This document shows positions 8,483 through 17,185 of a stretch of DNA of 64,000 bases, piece after piece. The notes beneath the pieces were generated by a model. The model did not search any database. It was not told the origin of the DNA and worked only from the letters and a program-made list of their open reading frames with translations. The first letter of the stretch is position 1, and each line of letters starts with the position of its first letter. A program made the translations under genes and the position numbers. Location: assembly GCA_038534195.1 (NCBI GenBank), contig JBCAXE010000001.1, positions 76,157 through 140,156 on the forward strand, written 5' to 3'. This DNA comes from JAJFFW01 sp038534195 (GTDB lineage: Bacteria > Pseudomonadota > Alphaproteobacteria > Caulobacterales > Parvularculaceae).

Positions 8483-9505
8483 GTGTCAGCTTTTCCATTT
8501 TCTGCGATTGTCGGGCAAGATGATCTGAAGCGGGGCTTGTTGATGACCGCTGTCGATCCTCATATTGGCGGCGTTCTCGCTTTCGGCGACCGGGGCGCAG
8601 GAAAATCAACAGCTATTCGCGCGCTCGCCGCTTTATTGCCGGCAATCCGCGTCGTCAAAAACTGCCCCTACCGATGCGATCCCGATGCGGCCGCCCTGTT
8701 GTGCGAGAATTGCCAGCCGAAGGCCAAAAAAGACGAATTACAGGTCGTGAGCGGCCCCGCTTCAGTTGTTGATTTACCGCTTGGCGCCACAGAAGACCGC
8801 GTCGTCGGCGCGCTCGATTTGGAGCGTGCATTGGTGAATGGCGAAAAGCGGTTTGAACCGGGATTGCTCGCCCGGGCCCATCGCGGCTTTTTGTATATCG
8901 ACGAAGTAAATCTCCTCGAAGATCATCTGGTTGATGTCTTGTTGGATGTTGCCGCGTCCGGAGAAAATGTTGTGGAGCGCGAGGGGCTCAGCGTCCGCCA
9001 CCCGGCGCGGTTTGTGCTCGTGGGCAGCGGCAATCCCGAAGAAGGCGAGCTTCGTCCGCAATTGCTTGATCGGTTCGGCCTTTCAGTTGACGTGCGTACG
9101 CCGATGCAGATCGATGATCGGCTCGAGGTGATAAGACGCCGGGACGCGTATGAGCGTGACCCCGACACATTCGTCAAAAAATGGAAACGAAAAGACAACG
9201 CCGTGCGCCGCGCCGTGGAAAAAGCGCGCGAACAGCTGGGTGACGTCAAGACGCCCGATCATGTTCTGGAGCGCGCAAGCGCGCTGTGCATTGCGCTGGG
9301 GACGGACGGTTTACGCGGTGAATTGACGATGATGCGCGCAGCGCGCGCCTTGGCGGCTCTCGACGGCAAAAGCGAAATTACGCTCGACGAAATGCGGCTT
9401 GTGGCGCCATCCGCATTACGGCACCGCTTACGGAAAGATCCGCTCGATGAGTCAGACGCAGGCGTTCGCGTTGATCGCGCCATGGAAGAGGTGTTCGCTT
9501 CATGA
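8483..9505 (+). CDS. bchI: Magnesium chelatase ATPase subunit I
   Basis: 340 residues, the AAA+ subunit that with BchD and BchH inserts Mg into protoporphyrin IX. Walker A is GDRGAGKST (35-43), and the Walker B region is GFLYIDEVNLLEDHLVD. The Cys-containing insert NCPYRCDP...LLCENC is seen in the family. The start is GTG at 8483 with AAGGG upstream. It overlaps bchD by 4 bases (ATGA), so the two are translationally coupled. No PpsR palindrome is seen upstream, in contrast to the crt, bchC and bchG promoters. Confidence 0.97.
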   Translation: MSAFPFSAIVGQDDLKRGLLMTAVDPHIGGVLAFGDRGAGKSTAIRALAALLPAIRVVKNCPYRCDPDAAALLCENCQPKAKKDELQVVSGPASVVDLPLGATEDRVVGALDLERALVNGEKRFEPGLLARAHRGFLYIDEVNLLEDHLVDVLLDVAASGENVVEREGLSVRHPARFVLVGSGNPEEGELRPQLLDRFGLSVDVRTPMQIDDRLEVIRRRDAYERDPDTFVKKWKRKDNAVRRAVEKAREQLGDVKTPDHVLERASALCIALGTDGLRGELTMMRAARALAALDGKSEITLDEMRLVAPSALRHRLRKDPLDESDAGVRVDRAMEEVFAS

Positions 9506-11304
9506 CGCCCGGTACGGGTCAGGCGTCGCAAGGCGAGGCCTTTTCGCCGCAGGCCGCGGAGGATATTGGCCGCGCACAATGGGCTGATGCGCAGCGCGCG
9601 GCGGTAATCTTGGCGATCAATCCTGAAGGCTTGGGGGGGCTATCGTTGCACGCTGGCCCGGGGCCCGTTCGAGACCGTTGGCTCAAATTCTATCGATCAT
9701 TGCTGAGCGTGCAGGCGCCCTTCCGCAAATTGCCCGCGGGCGCGAGCGAAGACCGGATTATCGGCGGCCTCGACCTTGCGGCGACCCTCAAAGCCGGACG
9801 CCCGATTGCAGAGTGCGGCGTTCTCGCGGCCGCCGACGGCGGTGTATTGCTGGCGCCAATGGCGGAGCGCCTCTCCCGTCTTACCGCCGGACACATCGCC
9901 AACGCGATGGACCAGGGCGTCGTCCTTGTGGAACGTGGCGGTATTTCACGGCGCGAGCGCGCACAATTTTCGACACTTTTGTTTGATGAAGGGCTGGACG
10001 GATCGGAACGTCCGCCGGAAATTTTGCTCGACAGGCTGGCGTTTCATCTCGATCTAGACCTCGTTTCCATTCACCAAACCGACGGCGCCGATATTGCGCG
10101 CGAAAAAATTCGATCGGCGCGTGCGCGACTGTCTGAGACGCAAATCCCTGATGAGATAACACAGTCAATCAATGCGGCGTGTTTGTCTTTAGGGGTGATC
10201 TCTCTGCGAAGTTTTTCGTTTTGTATAAACGCTGCAAAGTCTTTGGCAGCATTCGCTGGGCGCCCGCGCGTCAATGAGGATGATGCGGAAGCCACCTGCC
10301 GCTTGGTCTTAGGACCACGCGCCGTGTTGATAACGCCACCGGAACCGGAGGAAGACCAAAGTCGGCGAGAAGCTGACGCCGGCGCCGAGGATCAACGTCA
10401 GCACGACGATGCGCATACCGAGGATAAAACATTGGAAGACCTCCTGGTCGCAACTGTGAGGAGCGCCGCGCTTGGCCGTGTCTTCCGCGACGCAGTCCCG
10501 TCGCAGAAGCGCCAAAAATCCGCCGCCGTGAATGGCAAGTCCGGCGCCTTGATTATTTCCACGAAAAAGGGGCGGCCGAACGGCGCCGTTCGCGGCGATC
10601 CGCGATCGGGCGGGCGGCTCGATCTTGTTGCGACGTTGAGAGCCGCCGCACCGTGGCGAAAAATTAGAGGCGCGAACGATCAGGTCGCAGTCCCGGTGCA
10701 TATGGACGACCTGCATCTGAAACGGCTCAAGGCGCGCGCCGAAACGATTGTCATCTTTGTGATTGACGCGTCCGGTTCGTCGGCGATGCACAGGATGGCG
10801 GAGGCGAAAGGCGCCGTCGAATTGCTGCTTTCTGACTGTTACACGCGCCGCGATCACGTGGCCTTGATTGCGTTTCGCGGTGAGGGCGCAGACTTGCTGT
10901 TACCGCCGACCCGGTCGCTCGTCCGTGTGCGTCGGTCGCTTAGCGCTCTACCTGGCGGCGGCAGCACGCCTTTGGCGGCCGGCGTTGCGGCAGCCGCAGC
11001 GCTGGCGGAAACAGAAAAGAGAAAAGGAAAGACGCCTTTCGTCGTTTTCCTGTCTGACGGCAGAGGCAATATCGCGCTTGACGGCGAAGCAGACCGAGCG
11101 GCGGCTGCGATTGATGCGTCATCCGTGGCCCGGCGCTTCAAAGAATTTGCGTGTTCGGTTCTCTTTTTTGACACGTCAAAGAGACCAAATCCTGGCGCCG
11201 CTGCCTTGTGTAAGGAAATGGGCGGCGCCTACCGCCCGCTGCCGTTCGCCGATAGCGCTGCGGTGTCGAAATTGGTGAAGCGCGCCATCATCACCCGCGA
11301 TTGA
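9502..11304 (+). CDS. bchD: Magnesium chelatase subunit D
   Basis: 600 residues. An AAA+-like N-terminal half with degenerate nucleotide-binding motifs resembles BchI. A charged linker rich in Glu, Asp and Gln follows (about residues 275-310), then a C-terminal integrin-I/VWA domain with the metal-binding DASGSSAM (about 423-430). It forms the double-ring platform with BchI that drives Mg insertion by BchH. It overlaps bchI by 4 bases and ends at the bchO start. Family and length are as expected. Confidence 0.96.
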   Translation: MTPGTGQASQGEAFSPQAAEDIGRAQWADAQRAAVILAINPEGLGGLSLHAGPGPVRDRWLKFYRSLLSVQAPFRKLPAGASEDRIIGGLDLAATLKAGRPIAECGVLAAADGGVLLAPMAERLSRLTAGHIANAMDQGVVLVERGGISRRERAQFSTLLFDEGLDGSERPPEILLDRLAFHLDLDLVSIHQTDGADIAREKIRSARARLSETQIPDEITQSINAACLSLGVISLRSFSFCINAAKSLAAFAGRPRVNEDDAEATCRLVLGPRAVLITPPEPEEDQSRREADAGAEDQRQHDDAHTEDKTLEDLLVATVRSAALGRVFRDAVPSQKRQKSAAVNGKSGALIISTKKGRPNGAVRGDPRSGGRLDLVATLRAAAPWRKIRGANDQVAVPVHMDDLHLKRLKARAETIVIFVIDASGSSAMHRMAEAKGAVELLLSDCYTRRDHVALIAFRGEGADLLLPPTRSLVRVRRSLSALPGGGSTPLAAGVAAAAALAETEKRKGKTPFVVFLSDGRGNIALDGEADRAAAAIDASSVARRFKEFACSVLFFDTSKRPNPGAAALCKEMGGAYRPLPFADSAAVSKLVKRAIITRD

Positions 11305-12212
11305 GCGTCTTGATGTTTCCGTTTTATCAAACGCTGGACTGGGCCGAAGATGGCGCATCGTGGCCCCATCAAGACAGAAGCGAATTTGTCACCACGCAGG
11401 ACCATCGCTGGCATGTTCAGCGCGCAGGCAGTGGGCCGACAATCATTCTGATCCACGGGGCCGGCGCGTCCACCCATTCCTGGGCGGATGTCTTCGCTCA
11501 CTTGGTCAATGATTTTGACGTCATTTGCTTCGATTTGCCGGGTCATGGATTTACGTCCCGAAGCCGGACGCTTCGTTCGACATTGCCGTCGATCGCAAGG
11601 AGAACTGCCGCGCTTTTTCAGAAAATTTCCGCGGAGCCTGCAATTATCGTCGGCCATTCGGCAGGCGCGGCGATCATGGTGCGAATGATCGCTGAGGGAT
11701 TAATCGCTCCTTCCGTCTGCGTCGGCGTCAATAGCGCGTTGACGCCGTTTCGGGGGCCAGCTGGCGTAATGTTTCCGCTGATGGCGAAATTGCTCTTTTA
11801 TAATCCGTTTACTGCTAATGTCTTCGCCTTCGGCGCATCGGAAAAACGGCGCGTCAGGCGTTTGATTAATCAGACTGGATCGGCGCCGCCTCAAAAGAGT
11901 ATCGACTGTTACGCCAAACTCATTCAAACTTCCAGTCACGTGGCCGGGGTGCTCGATATGATGGCGCATTGGGATTTATCGAACATGGCGAATGATTTGC
12001 AGGCGTTGCCAAAGAACTCGCTTTTCTTGGCTGGCGAGAACGATAAAGCGGTACCGCCCAGCGACTCGCACTGGGCGGCCTCGATCGCACCTGCGGCGAC
12101 GTCAAAAGTTCTTCCAGATTACGGCCACCTCTTACATGAAGAGGCGCCCGAACTAACGGTGAAAATTATTCGGCAAACTGCAGTTGCCGCTGGCCTTCTA
12201 CAGGACGCATAA
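11301..12212 (+). CDS. bchO: BchO-type alpha/beta hydrolase
   Basis: 303 residues of alpha/beta-hydrolase fold: oxyanion region LIHGAGASTHSW, nucleophile motif GHSAGA, C-terminal His in GHLLHEEAPE. The conserved RWHVQRAGSGP block and the position after bchD identify BchO, which is linked genetically to Mg-chelatase function but has no established reaction. The start may be TTG at 11301 (4-base overlap with bchD) or ATG at 11313; neither has a clear ribosome site. Confidence 0.9.
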   Translation: MSVLMFPFYQTLDWAEDGASWPHQDRSEFVTTQDHRWHVQRAGSGPTIILIHGAGASTHSWADVFAHLVNDFDVICFDLPGHGFTSRSRTLRSTLPSIARRTAALFQKISAEPAIIVGHSAGAAIMVRMIAEGLIAPSVCVGVNSALTPFRGPAGVMFPLMAKLLFYNPFTANVFAFGASEKRRVRRLINQTGSAPPQKSIDCYAKLIQTSSHVAGVLDMMAHWDLSNMANDLQALPKNSLFLAGENDKAVPPSDSHWAASIAPAATSKVLPDYGHLLHEEAPELTVKIIRQTAVAAGLLQDA

Positions 12213-12213
12213 G

Positions 12214-13524
12214 ATGAAACTGCCTAACAATCATCCTCAACGCTATGATTTAAGTAACGAGGTGCATGCGCGTCCTCCCGAACCATTATCGGCGCCTGTC
12301 AAAATATCTTGTATCGCGATGACCACAAACTGGCCGTATAAGGATGAAGATCGCGAGATTGTCGCTGAATTAACGAAACAATACGGCGCAACGCCGCCAG
12401 GTCCGGGCGCAAAACACTACAGCGTTGATCTAAAGGAATTTCGGCTAATTTGGGAACGCCATACGGAATTCACGCGATACACGTTCATTGTACCGCTTCG
12501 TGATGAGGATTATTTCGCTGGCCCTGCAATTAACGCCGCGCCCGAAAGTTGGGTGGCGCGCCTTCCCGGTGAGTTGATTGCGGCGGCTGAAGCAGTCCTC
12601 GTCGATGAAGATTACAGTCTCGACGATTATAGCGCGCTTTCTGATCGTTATTTCTCCGGCAACGCGATCATTGGGTCAAAGATTACAGGCGGCGCCGCCG
12701 TCGCACTGACGGATTTCCGGATTCACGCCGACGGTTTCAGCCGATTTCTCGTTTATAATCGGTCGATGGCGCCATGGCACGCCGGCCGCATCGTCCAGCG
12801 CTTGTTGGAAATCGAGACCTACCGGATCATGGCCATGTTGTCTCTTCCCGTCGTGCAGGAGCTGGGTCCGCTTCTTTCGGGATGGGAAAAGGAGCTGTCG
12901 GAAATCTCCACAAGTATGACGGAAAAAAACGTTGCTGAGGAGCCTGTCTTGCTGACGCGGCTGACAAACCTTCAGGCGGCGATCGAGAAAAATCATACGC
13001 AATCGCAATTCCGCTTTAATGCGGGTGCGGCTTATTATGCGCTTGTGCAGCGGCGAAACGATGAACTGCGCGAAGAACGCATCGCCGGTATGCAGACATT
13101 CAGCGAGTTTACAGAGCGCCGTCTTGCGCCGGCGATGAACACCTGCCGCGCTGGGTCAGCGCGGCTTGAGGCGCTCTCTGAACGCGTCGATCGGGCGGCG
13201 CAACTGCTCTCAACGCGGGTCGATATGTCGTTGGAGCGACAAAATCAGGCGGTCCTTGAAAGCATGAACCGGCGCGCCGAATTGCAGCTGCGATTGCAAC
13301 AAACTGTTGAAGGGCTCTCTGTCGCTGCGATTACCTATTATGCGGTCGGGGTGATCGGATATCTTGCGAGCGGCCTTGAACGGCTGGGTGTCGCCATAGA
13401 TCCTAAACTCATCATGGGATTGAGTGTTCCCATCATTGTGGTCCTCGCAGCGTTAGGCGTTCGGCGGACGAGGAAGCTGGTGGCGGCGAAAGAAAAGAAA
13501 ATCGGCGAATTGGCCGGCGAATAA
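12214..13524 (+). CDS. DUF3422 family membrane protein
   Basis: 436 residues from ATG at 12214, one base after the bchO stop, with an in-frame TTG further upstream rejected because it lies inside bchO. The N-terminal block LSNEVHARPPEPLSAPVKIS is the family signature. The middle is largely helical and charged, and two hydrophobic segments close the chain (about 365-385 and 392-410), so the protein is probably anchored by a C-terminal hairpin with its bulk in the cytosol. The function is unknown. Its place in the bchIDO transcript suggests a link to pigment synthesis, but similar proteins also occur in bacteria that do not photosynthesise. Confidence 0.82.
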   Translation: MKLPNNHPQRYDLSNEVHARPPEPLSAPVKISCIAMTTNWPYKDEDREIVAELTKQYGATPPGPGAKHYSVDLKEFRLIWERHTEFTRYTFIVPLRDEDYFAGPAINAAPESWVARLPGELIAAAEAVLVDEDYSLDDYSALSDRYFSGNAIIGSKITGGAAVALTDFRIHADGFSRFLVYNRSMAPWHAGRIVQRLLEIETYRIMAMLSLPVVQELGPLLSGWEKELSEISTSMTEKNVAEEPVLLTRLTNLQAAIEKNHTQSQFRFNAGAAYYALVQRRNDELREERIAGMQTFSEFTERRLAPAMNTCRAGSARLEALSERVDRAAQLLSTRVDMSLERQNQAVLESMNRRAELQLRLQQTVEGLSVAAITYYAVGVIGYLASGLERLGVAIDPKLIMGLSVPIIVVLAALGVRRTRKLVAAKEKKIGELAGE

Positions 13525-13619
13525 TTCTGGCAAGCCCCTTGCGCCGCAGGGCGATTGAAAACCCGCCGCATTCCGCGCATGATCAATGTTATTGACGCCG
13601 CGGCACCCTGAGAGAGCAC

Positions 13620-13796
13620 ATGCCGAAGAACATCATGTTTCTGGAGTTGTTCCTTTTTTACGGCGTCGCTCTCGCATGGCTCTTTTGGGAATATCGAAAG
13701 ACCAGCGCGCTCCTGGAAAAAACCCGGGAAGAAAACCGGAAGAAAGCGCTGGACGAGAAGACTGACGCCGCAGCCAACGAAAAGACTGATCCATAA
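13620..13796 (+). CDS. Small single-pass membrane protein (58 residues)
   Basis: Runs from ATG at 13620 with GAGAG 4-8 bases upstream to TAA at 13796. A hydrophobic helix (about residues 7-23, FLELFLFYGVALAWLFW) is followed by a strongly charged tail rich in Glu, Lys and Asp. No match comes to mind. It sits 95 bases after the DUF3422 gene and converges on crtC. The shape (one helix, charged cytosolic tail) resembles small assembly or regulatory subunits; the role is not inferable. Confidence 0.6.
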   Translation: MPKNIMFLELFLFYGVALAWLFWEYRKTSALLEKTREENRKKALDEKTDAAANEKTDP

Positions 13797-13801
13797 TTCT
13801 G

Positions 13802-14863
13802 TTAGGGTCGGCGCGGCATACGAAAACGCAACATCGATTTTATGATTGGCGACCCGTATCGTTTGCCGGAAAAGCATTCGTGAACGGCGCGATGTGTATT
13901 GCCAAATAACCGGGTTTCGATCACCGAACGGCTATAAAAAGGGGTGTCTTCCAGCGTTCTGATTACCCGCGCCTGCGCGCCCGCATCCGTCCGTGTCCTG
14001 CGATTTATGCGCCAAATCGGCGTTGGCGATAGGCGTGTCTGATTAGGAATATCGACGTCGCTTATCTCGCCGGTAGCGGAGAAGCGGAGCGCCATTGATT
14101 GGTGATCGCCATTCGGAAGATCAGTGTTGTATAGAATTGCGGACTCGCCGCCGCCAATATCAGCGCGCGCCCAATCCCAGAAATCAAACCCGTGCTCGAG
14201 ACGTTCCGTACCTCTATTGGTGTCGAAATACGCGGAGCCGTCCCAACGTATATCGGGTTTCTCCAAATTGACTTCGATACGTGCGGATGGCGCAATGGGG
14301 CGCCAGATGTGGCGTTTTGCGCGGTCGATCGCAAACGCCTTGTCGTTGATGAACTGCGGGTGGAGGCGAACGACGCCGCGGACAGAAGCCGGTATCGGCG
14401 AGGTCTGCTCGTTGATGTCGATTGTCAAAACGTCGCCGTCCCAAAACAACGCACTCGGCCCAATTTGGAAGACATTCGGTGTGATGCGAATGGAGTCTCG
14501 TCCGCGCTCGGTCATCGCCCAGCGGTTTTTGCGCGGCGCATAGAGCGCGACATTAAGGGCGCAGTGCTCGAACGGCGCGCGCGTTTTCGACCACGCGTAA
14601 TAAGGTGAGAATACACTGCCAATGAAGGCGATGATCGTGATGCCGTAGTCACCCGTGTCGCTGAGCGCGTCGATATACCACCAGGCGTATCCGTCGCGAT
14701 CAACGTTTATGTCGAACCGTACGCCGCTTTCACCATCTTTGCGGCCATTTTCCCGGACAACGCCGCCATCGGCACGCCCGGTCCCGGGTGCACGCCGCCT
14801 CCCGTCATGTAGAGCCCCGGCAAGCGGGTCTTGACGCTCCTCCGCTGGAATGACGCGCGCCAA
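13802..14863 (-). CDS. crtC: Acyclic carotenoid 1,2-hydratase (CrtC), start uncertain
   Basis: The conserved domain runs from GYAWWYIDALSDTGDYG through IGSVFSPYYAW and FWDWARAD to the C-terminus. CrtC adds water across the terminal double bond of neurosporene or lycopene on the way to spheroidene or spirilloxanthin. The start is unclear: the conserved part begins about 15 codons after the crtD stop, yet there is no in-frame ATG, GTG or TTG between there and TTG at 14863, which lies inside crtD. I give that TTG (353 residues); the next candidate is ATG at 15010. Translation may depend on crtD. Its 3' end faces the 58-residue gene 5 bases away. Confidence 0.87.
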   Translation of the reverse strand: MARVIPAEERQDPLAGALHDGRRRAPGTGRADGGVVRENGRKDGESGVRFDINVDRDGYAWWYIDALSDTGDYGITIIAFIGSVFSPYYAWSKTRAPFEHCALNVALYAPRKNRWAMTERGRDSIRITPNVFQIGPSALFWDGDVLTIDINEQTSPIPASVRGVVRLHPQFINDKAFAIDRAKRHIWRPIAPSARIEVNLEKPDIRWDGSAYFDTNRGTERLEHGFDFWDWARADIGGGESAILYNTDLPNGDHQSMALRFSATGEISDVDIPNQTRLSPTPIWRINRRTRTDAGAQARVIRTLEDTPFYSRSVIETRLFGNTHRAVHECFSGKRYGSPIIKSMLRFRMPRRP

Positions 14864-16191
14864 CCGTGATTCGCCATGCCGTATAACGCGCCCCGACTCC
14901 CCGGGAACAGTGTCGCGAAATCCGAAGGGGAGGTCGTCACGCCAGGCCCCGAAGTCTGTTCCAAGGTCAGTCCGCAGGCCTGCAATTGTTCGAAAATTCT
15001 TCTTTTGCATTCTTCGATATCCTCTTCGCGATTAGCGACGCCGCTTTCGAGCGCCGGTGCGTTGATGAGACAAAACAATCTCTCGGCGCCGGCCGGCGGG
15101 CTCCTTTCGCATATGCGGTCTGGGGCGAACACATAGGTTGTGGGCTTTTCCGGGATCGCTTTGTGTTGAAAAACAGCGTCGAACTCAGCGCGATAGTCAT
15201 CGCCGAAGAACACGTTGTGCATCGATAAGTCAGCACCCGCAGTTTTTGCGAGTGTTGTGAGCGTGAACGCAGATTGTGAAATCGGATCGGGCGCCGGCGC
15301 GCCGTAAGCGCGCCTCGCCGCATCGCCAAGCGCGCCCGTTGCTATGGCCCCGGGATCGCCGTTCAAGACAATCGCGGCCGCCGGGACTTCTTCGCCGTTC
15401 GAGAGCTGAACACCTGTTGCGCGCCCGCTCTTAACTCGAACCTGGTCGACATTTTCGTTAAAGTGAAAGTCCGCGCCATTTTTTTCGGCGATGCGCCATA
15501 AAGCATTCGCGAGTGATTGCATGCCGCCGTCGAGCGCCCAAACGCCTTCCTGTTCCACATGCGCGATCAACATTAATGTCGCCGGCGCCTCATAGGGCGA
15601 CGATCCGCAATAGGTGGCGTATCGGGCGAAGAGCTGCTGAAGGCGCGGGTCATCAAACCGACGCGCGAGCGCATCCCAAAGTGTACTGAACGGGTTGATG
15701 CCGAACAGTGACGCCGGGTTGCGGCGCGCCATCAGGTTGAGGATACTTGGTTTTTCTGCGCGAATGAACGGACCCTCAAGCGCCTCATAAATCGCGCGCG
15801 TTTGCTTGCAGAATTGAAAATAATTTTCAGCGTCTTTGCGACCCGCCATTTCGTGGATCGCGTCATAGGAGCGTTGTTGATCCGCATACAGCACGAGATG
15901 CGATTGATCTCGCCAGGTGTGGCGCGCCAGAACATCAAGTTTCGTAAGCTCAACCGCGTCCGGAAATGACTCACCTGCTTGTTCAAAAATATCTTCAAAC
16001 ACCCATCGCATTGTGAAAACGGTGGGGCCGGCGTCGGTTGAGCGTCCGTCAATTGTTATTTGCCGAATTTTGCCGCCAGGCGCGCCATGTTGTTCGTAGA
16101 CGCTCACCGGAAAATGCCGCGAAAGCAGGGCGGCTGCGGTCAGGCCGCCAATGCCGGCTCCGATGATGATAATGCGCGGATCGCGGGGCAT
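14707..16191 (-). CDS. crtD: 1-hydroxycarotenoid 3,4-desaturase (CrtD)
   Basis: 494-residue FAD-dependent desaturase of the phytoene-desaturase family. The dinucleotide motif is IIIGAGIGGLTAAALL at residues 7-22, and the C-terminal MTGGGVHPGPGVPMA is the family block. It introduces the 3,4 double bond in hydroxy- or methoxy-carotenoids, acting with CrtC and CrtF. It is divergent from crtE across an 88-base region that holds a PpsR-type operator pair; a TATACT (minus strand, 16230-16225) could be its -10 element. It overlaps crtC. Confidence 0.93.
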   Translation of the reverse strand: MPRDPRIIIIGAGIGGLTAAALLSRHFPVSVYEQHGAPGGKIRQITIDGRSTDAGPTVFTMRWVFEDIFEQAGESFPDAVELTKLDVLARHTWRDQSHLVLYADQQRSYDAIHEMAGRKDAENYFQFCKQTRAIYEALEGPFIRAEKPSILNLMARRNPASLFGINPFSTLWDALARRFDDPRLQQLFARYATYCGSSPYEAPATLMLIAHVEQEGVWALDGGMQSLANALWRIAEKNGADFHFNENVDQVRVKSGRATGVQLSNGEEVPAAAIVLNGDPGAIATGALGDAARRAYGAPAPDPISQSAFTLTTLAKTAGADLSMHNVFFGDDYRAEFDAVFQHKAIPEKPTTYVFAPDRICERSPPAGAERLFCLINAPALESGVANREEDIEECKRRIFEQLQACGLTLEQTSGPGVTTSPSDFATLFPGSRGALYGMANHGWRASFQRRSVKTRLPGLYMTGGGVHPGPGVPMAALSGKMAAKMVKAAYGST

Positions 16192-16220
16192 AAGTCCGGT
16201 AAGGTTTCCTCAGTCAAGAG

Positions 16221-16238
16221 TGTCAGTATAAATTGACA
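16221..16238. promoter_or_regulatory. PpsR/CrtJ operator, site 1, crtD-crtE
   Basis: TGTCAGTATAAATTGACA is a perfect TGT-N12-ACA site. It ends with the -35 TTGACA of the crtE promoter and covers the possible crtD -10 element, so repressor binding would close both directions. Confidence 0.82.
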
Positions 16239-16260
16239 TATTTAGATGACTAACTAAAGT
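16233..16260 (+). promoter_or_regulatory. crtE promoter
   Basis: TTGACA (16233-16238), a 16-base spacer and TAAAGT (16255-16260). The predicted start is near 16267, just ahead of the AAAGGA ribosome site of crtE, giving a leader of about 12 bases. Confidence 0.6.
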
Positions 16261-16264
16261 GACA
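16247..16264. promoter_or_regulatory. PpsR/CrtJ operator, site 2, crtD-crtE
   Basis: TGACTAACTAAAGTGACA, half-consensus (TGA-N12-ACA), begins exactly 8 bases after site 1 ends, the spacing used for cooperative CrtJ binding. It overlaps the crtE -10. Confidence 0.65.
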
Positions 16265-16279
16265 ATCAAAGGATGGGCT

Positions 16280-17152
16280 ATGGATTCGGACGCGTTGATA
16301 GAGCGAACGGTCGAACGAGCTGTCGCTGTTTCTGAGGGGGCGTTTGCGCCGCCGAAGCTTGAAGCGGCGATTCGGCATGCGGTCTTTCCTGGCGGCGCCC
16401 GTGTCCGGCCGCAGCTTTGCCTTGCCGTTGCGCAGGCCTGCGGCGGCGAAGAGGATTTGGCGTGCGCTGCTGGCGCGGCGGCGGCAATCGAATTGCTGCA
16501 CTGCGCTTCGCTTGTTCATGACGATTTACCCTGTTTCGACGGTGCTGATATGCGGCGTGGGAAAGCCGCGGTTCATGTGGCGCATGGCGAGCCATTAGCG
16601 GTTCTCACAGGAGACGCGCTCATCGTTATGGCGTTCGAAACCTTGTTGCGCGAATGCGGCGGCGCGCCGGTCATTATGCGAGCGCTAATGTCGATTATGA
16701 CGCGTGCGATTGGTCCGCCAAACGGGATTATCGCCGGCCAGGCCTGGGAAAGCGAAGAGGAAATCGATCTCGTCGCTTATCATCGTGCGAAAACCGGCGC
16801 CTTGTTCGTGGCGGCCGCATGTGCTGGCGCCGCGTCGGTCGGCGCCGATGAAGGGCCGTGGAGAGAGGTTGGCGAACGGCTTGGCGAGGCCTATCAAATC
16901 GCCGACGACATCAATGATTTCACAATGGAAACAAGTGCATTGGGTAAGCCTGCCGGCCAGGACGCAGCGAACGCACGGCCAAATGCAGTTGATGTTCTCG
17001 GCTTCGATGGCGCGGTCGATCAGCTCAATGATCTTGTCACCGACGCCGCGGACGCCGTTCCTGATTGCGCCGGCGCGCCTTCGCTTCGCGCCCTAGTATA
17101 TGCGCAGGCGAAACGGTTGTCGCCGAACAATGTCGCTGGCGCGCCAGTTTAA
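16280..17152 (+). CDS. crtE: Geranylgeranyl diphosphate synthase
   Basis: 290 residues from ATG at 16280, chosen for AAAGGA 6 bases upstream over the in-frame GTG at 16259, which lies in the operator. The two Asp-rich motifs are VHDDLPCFDGAD and ADDINDF. It makes C20 diphosphate for carotenoids and for the phytyl tail of bacteriochlorophyll. Transcribed from the PpsR-controlled promoter and followed after 33 bases by crtF. Assignment to the crt pathway rests on the neighbours, since paralogous prenyl synthases share these motifs. Confidence 0.93.
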   Translation: MDSDALIERTVERAVAVSEGAFAPPKLEAAIRHAVFPGGARVRPQLCLAVAQACGGEEDLACAAGAAAAIELLHCASLVHDDLPCFDGADMRRGKAAVHVAHGEPLAVLTGDALIVMAFETLLRECGGAPVIMRALMSIMTRAIGPPNGIIAGQAWESEEEIDLVAYHRAKTGALFVAAACAGAASVGADEGPWREVGERLGEAYQIADDINDFTMETSALGKPAGQDAANARPNAVDVLGFDGAVDQLNDLVTDAADAVPDCAGAPSLRALVYAQAKRLSPNNVAGAPV

Positions 17153-17185
17153 GCGTTTTGCACAACGAAGCGGAATAGGGCCTTA

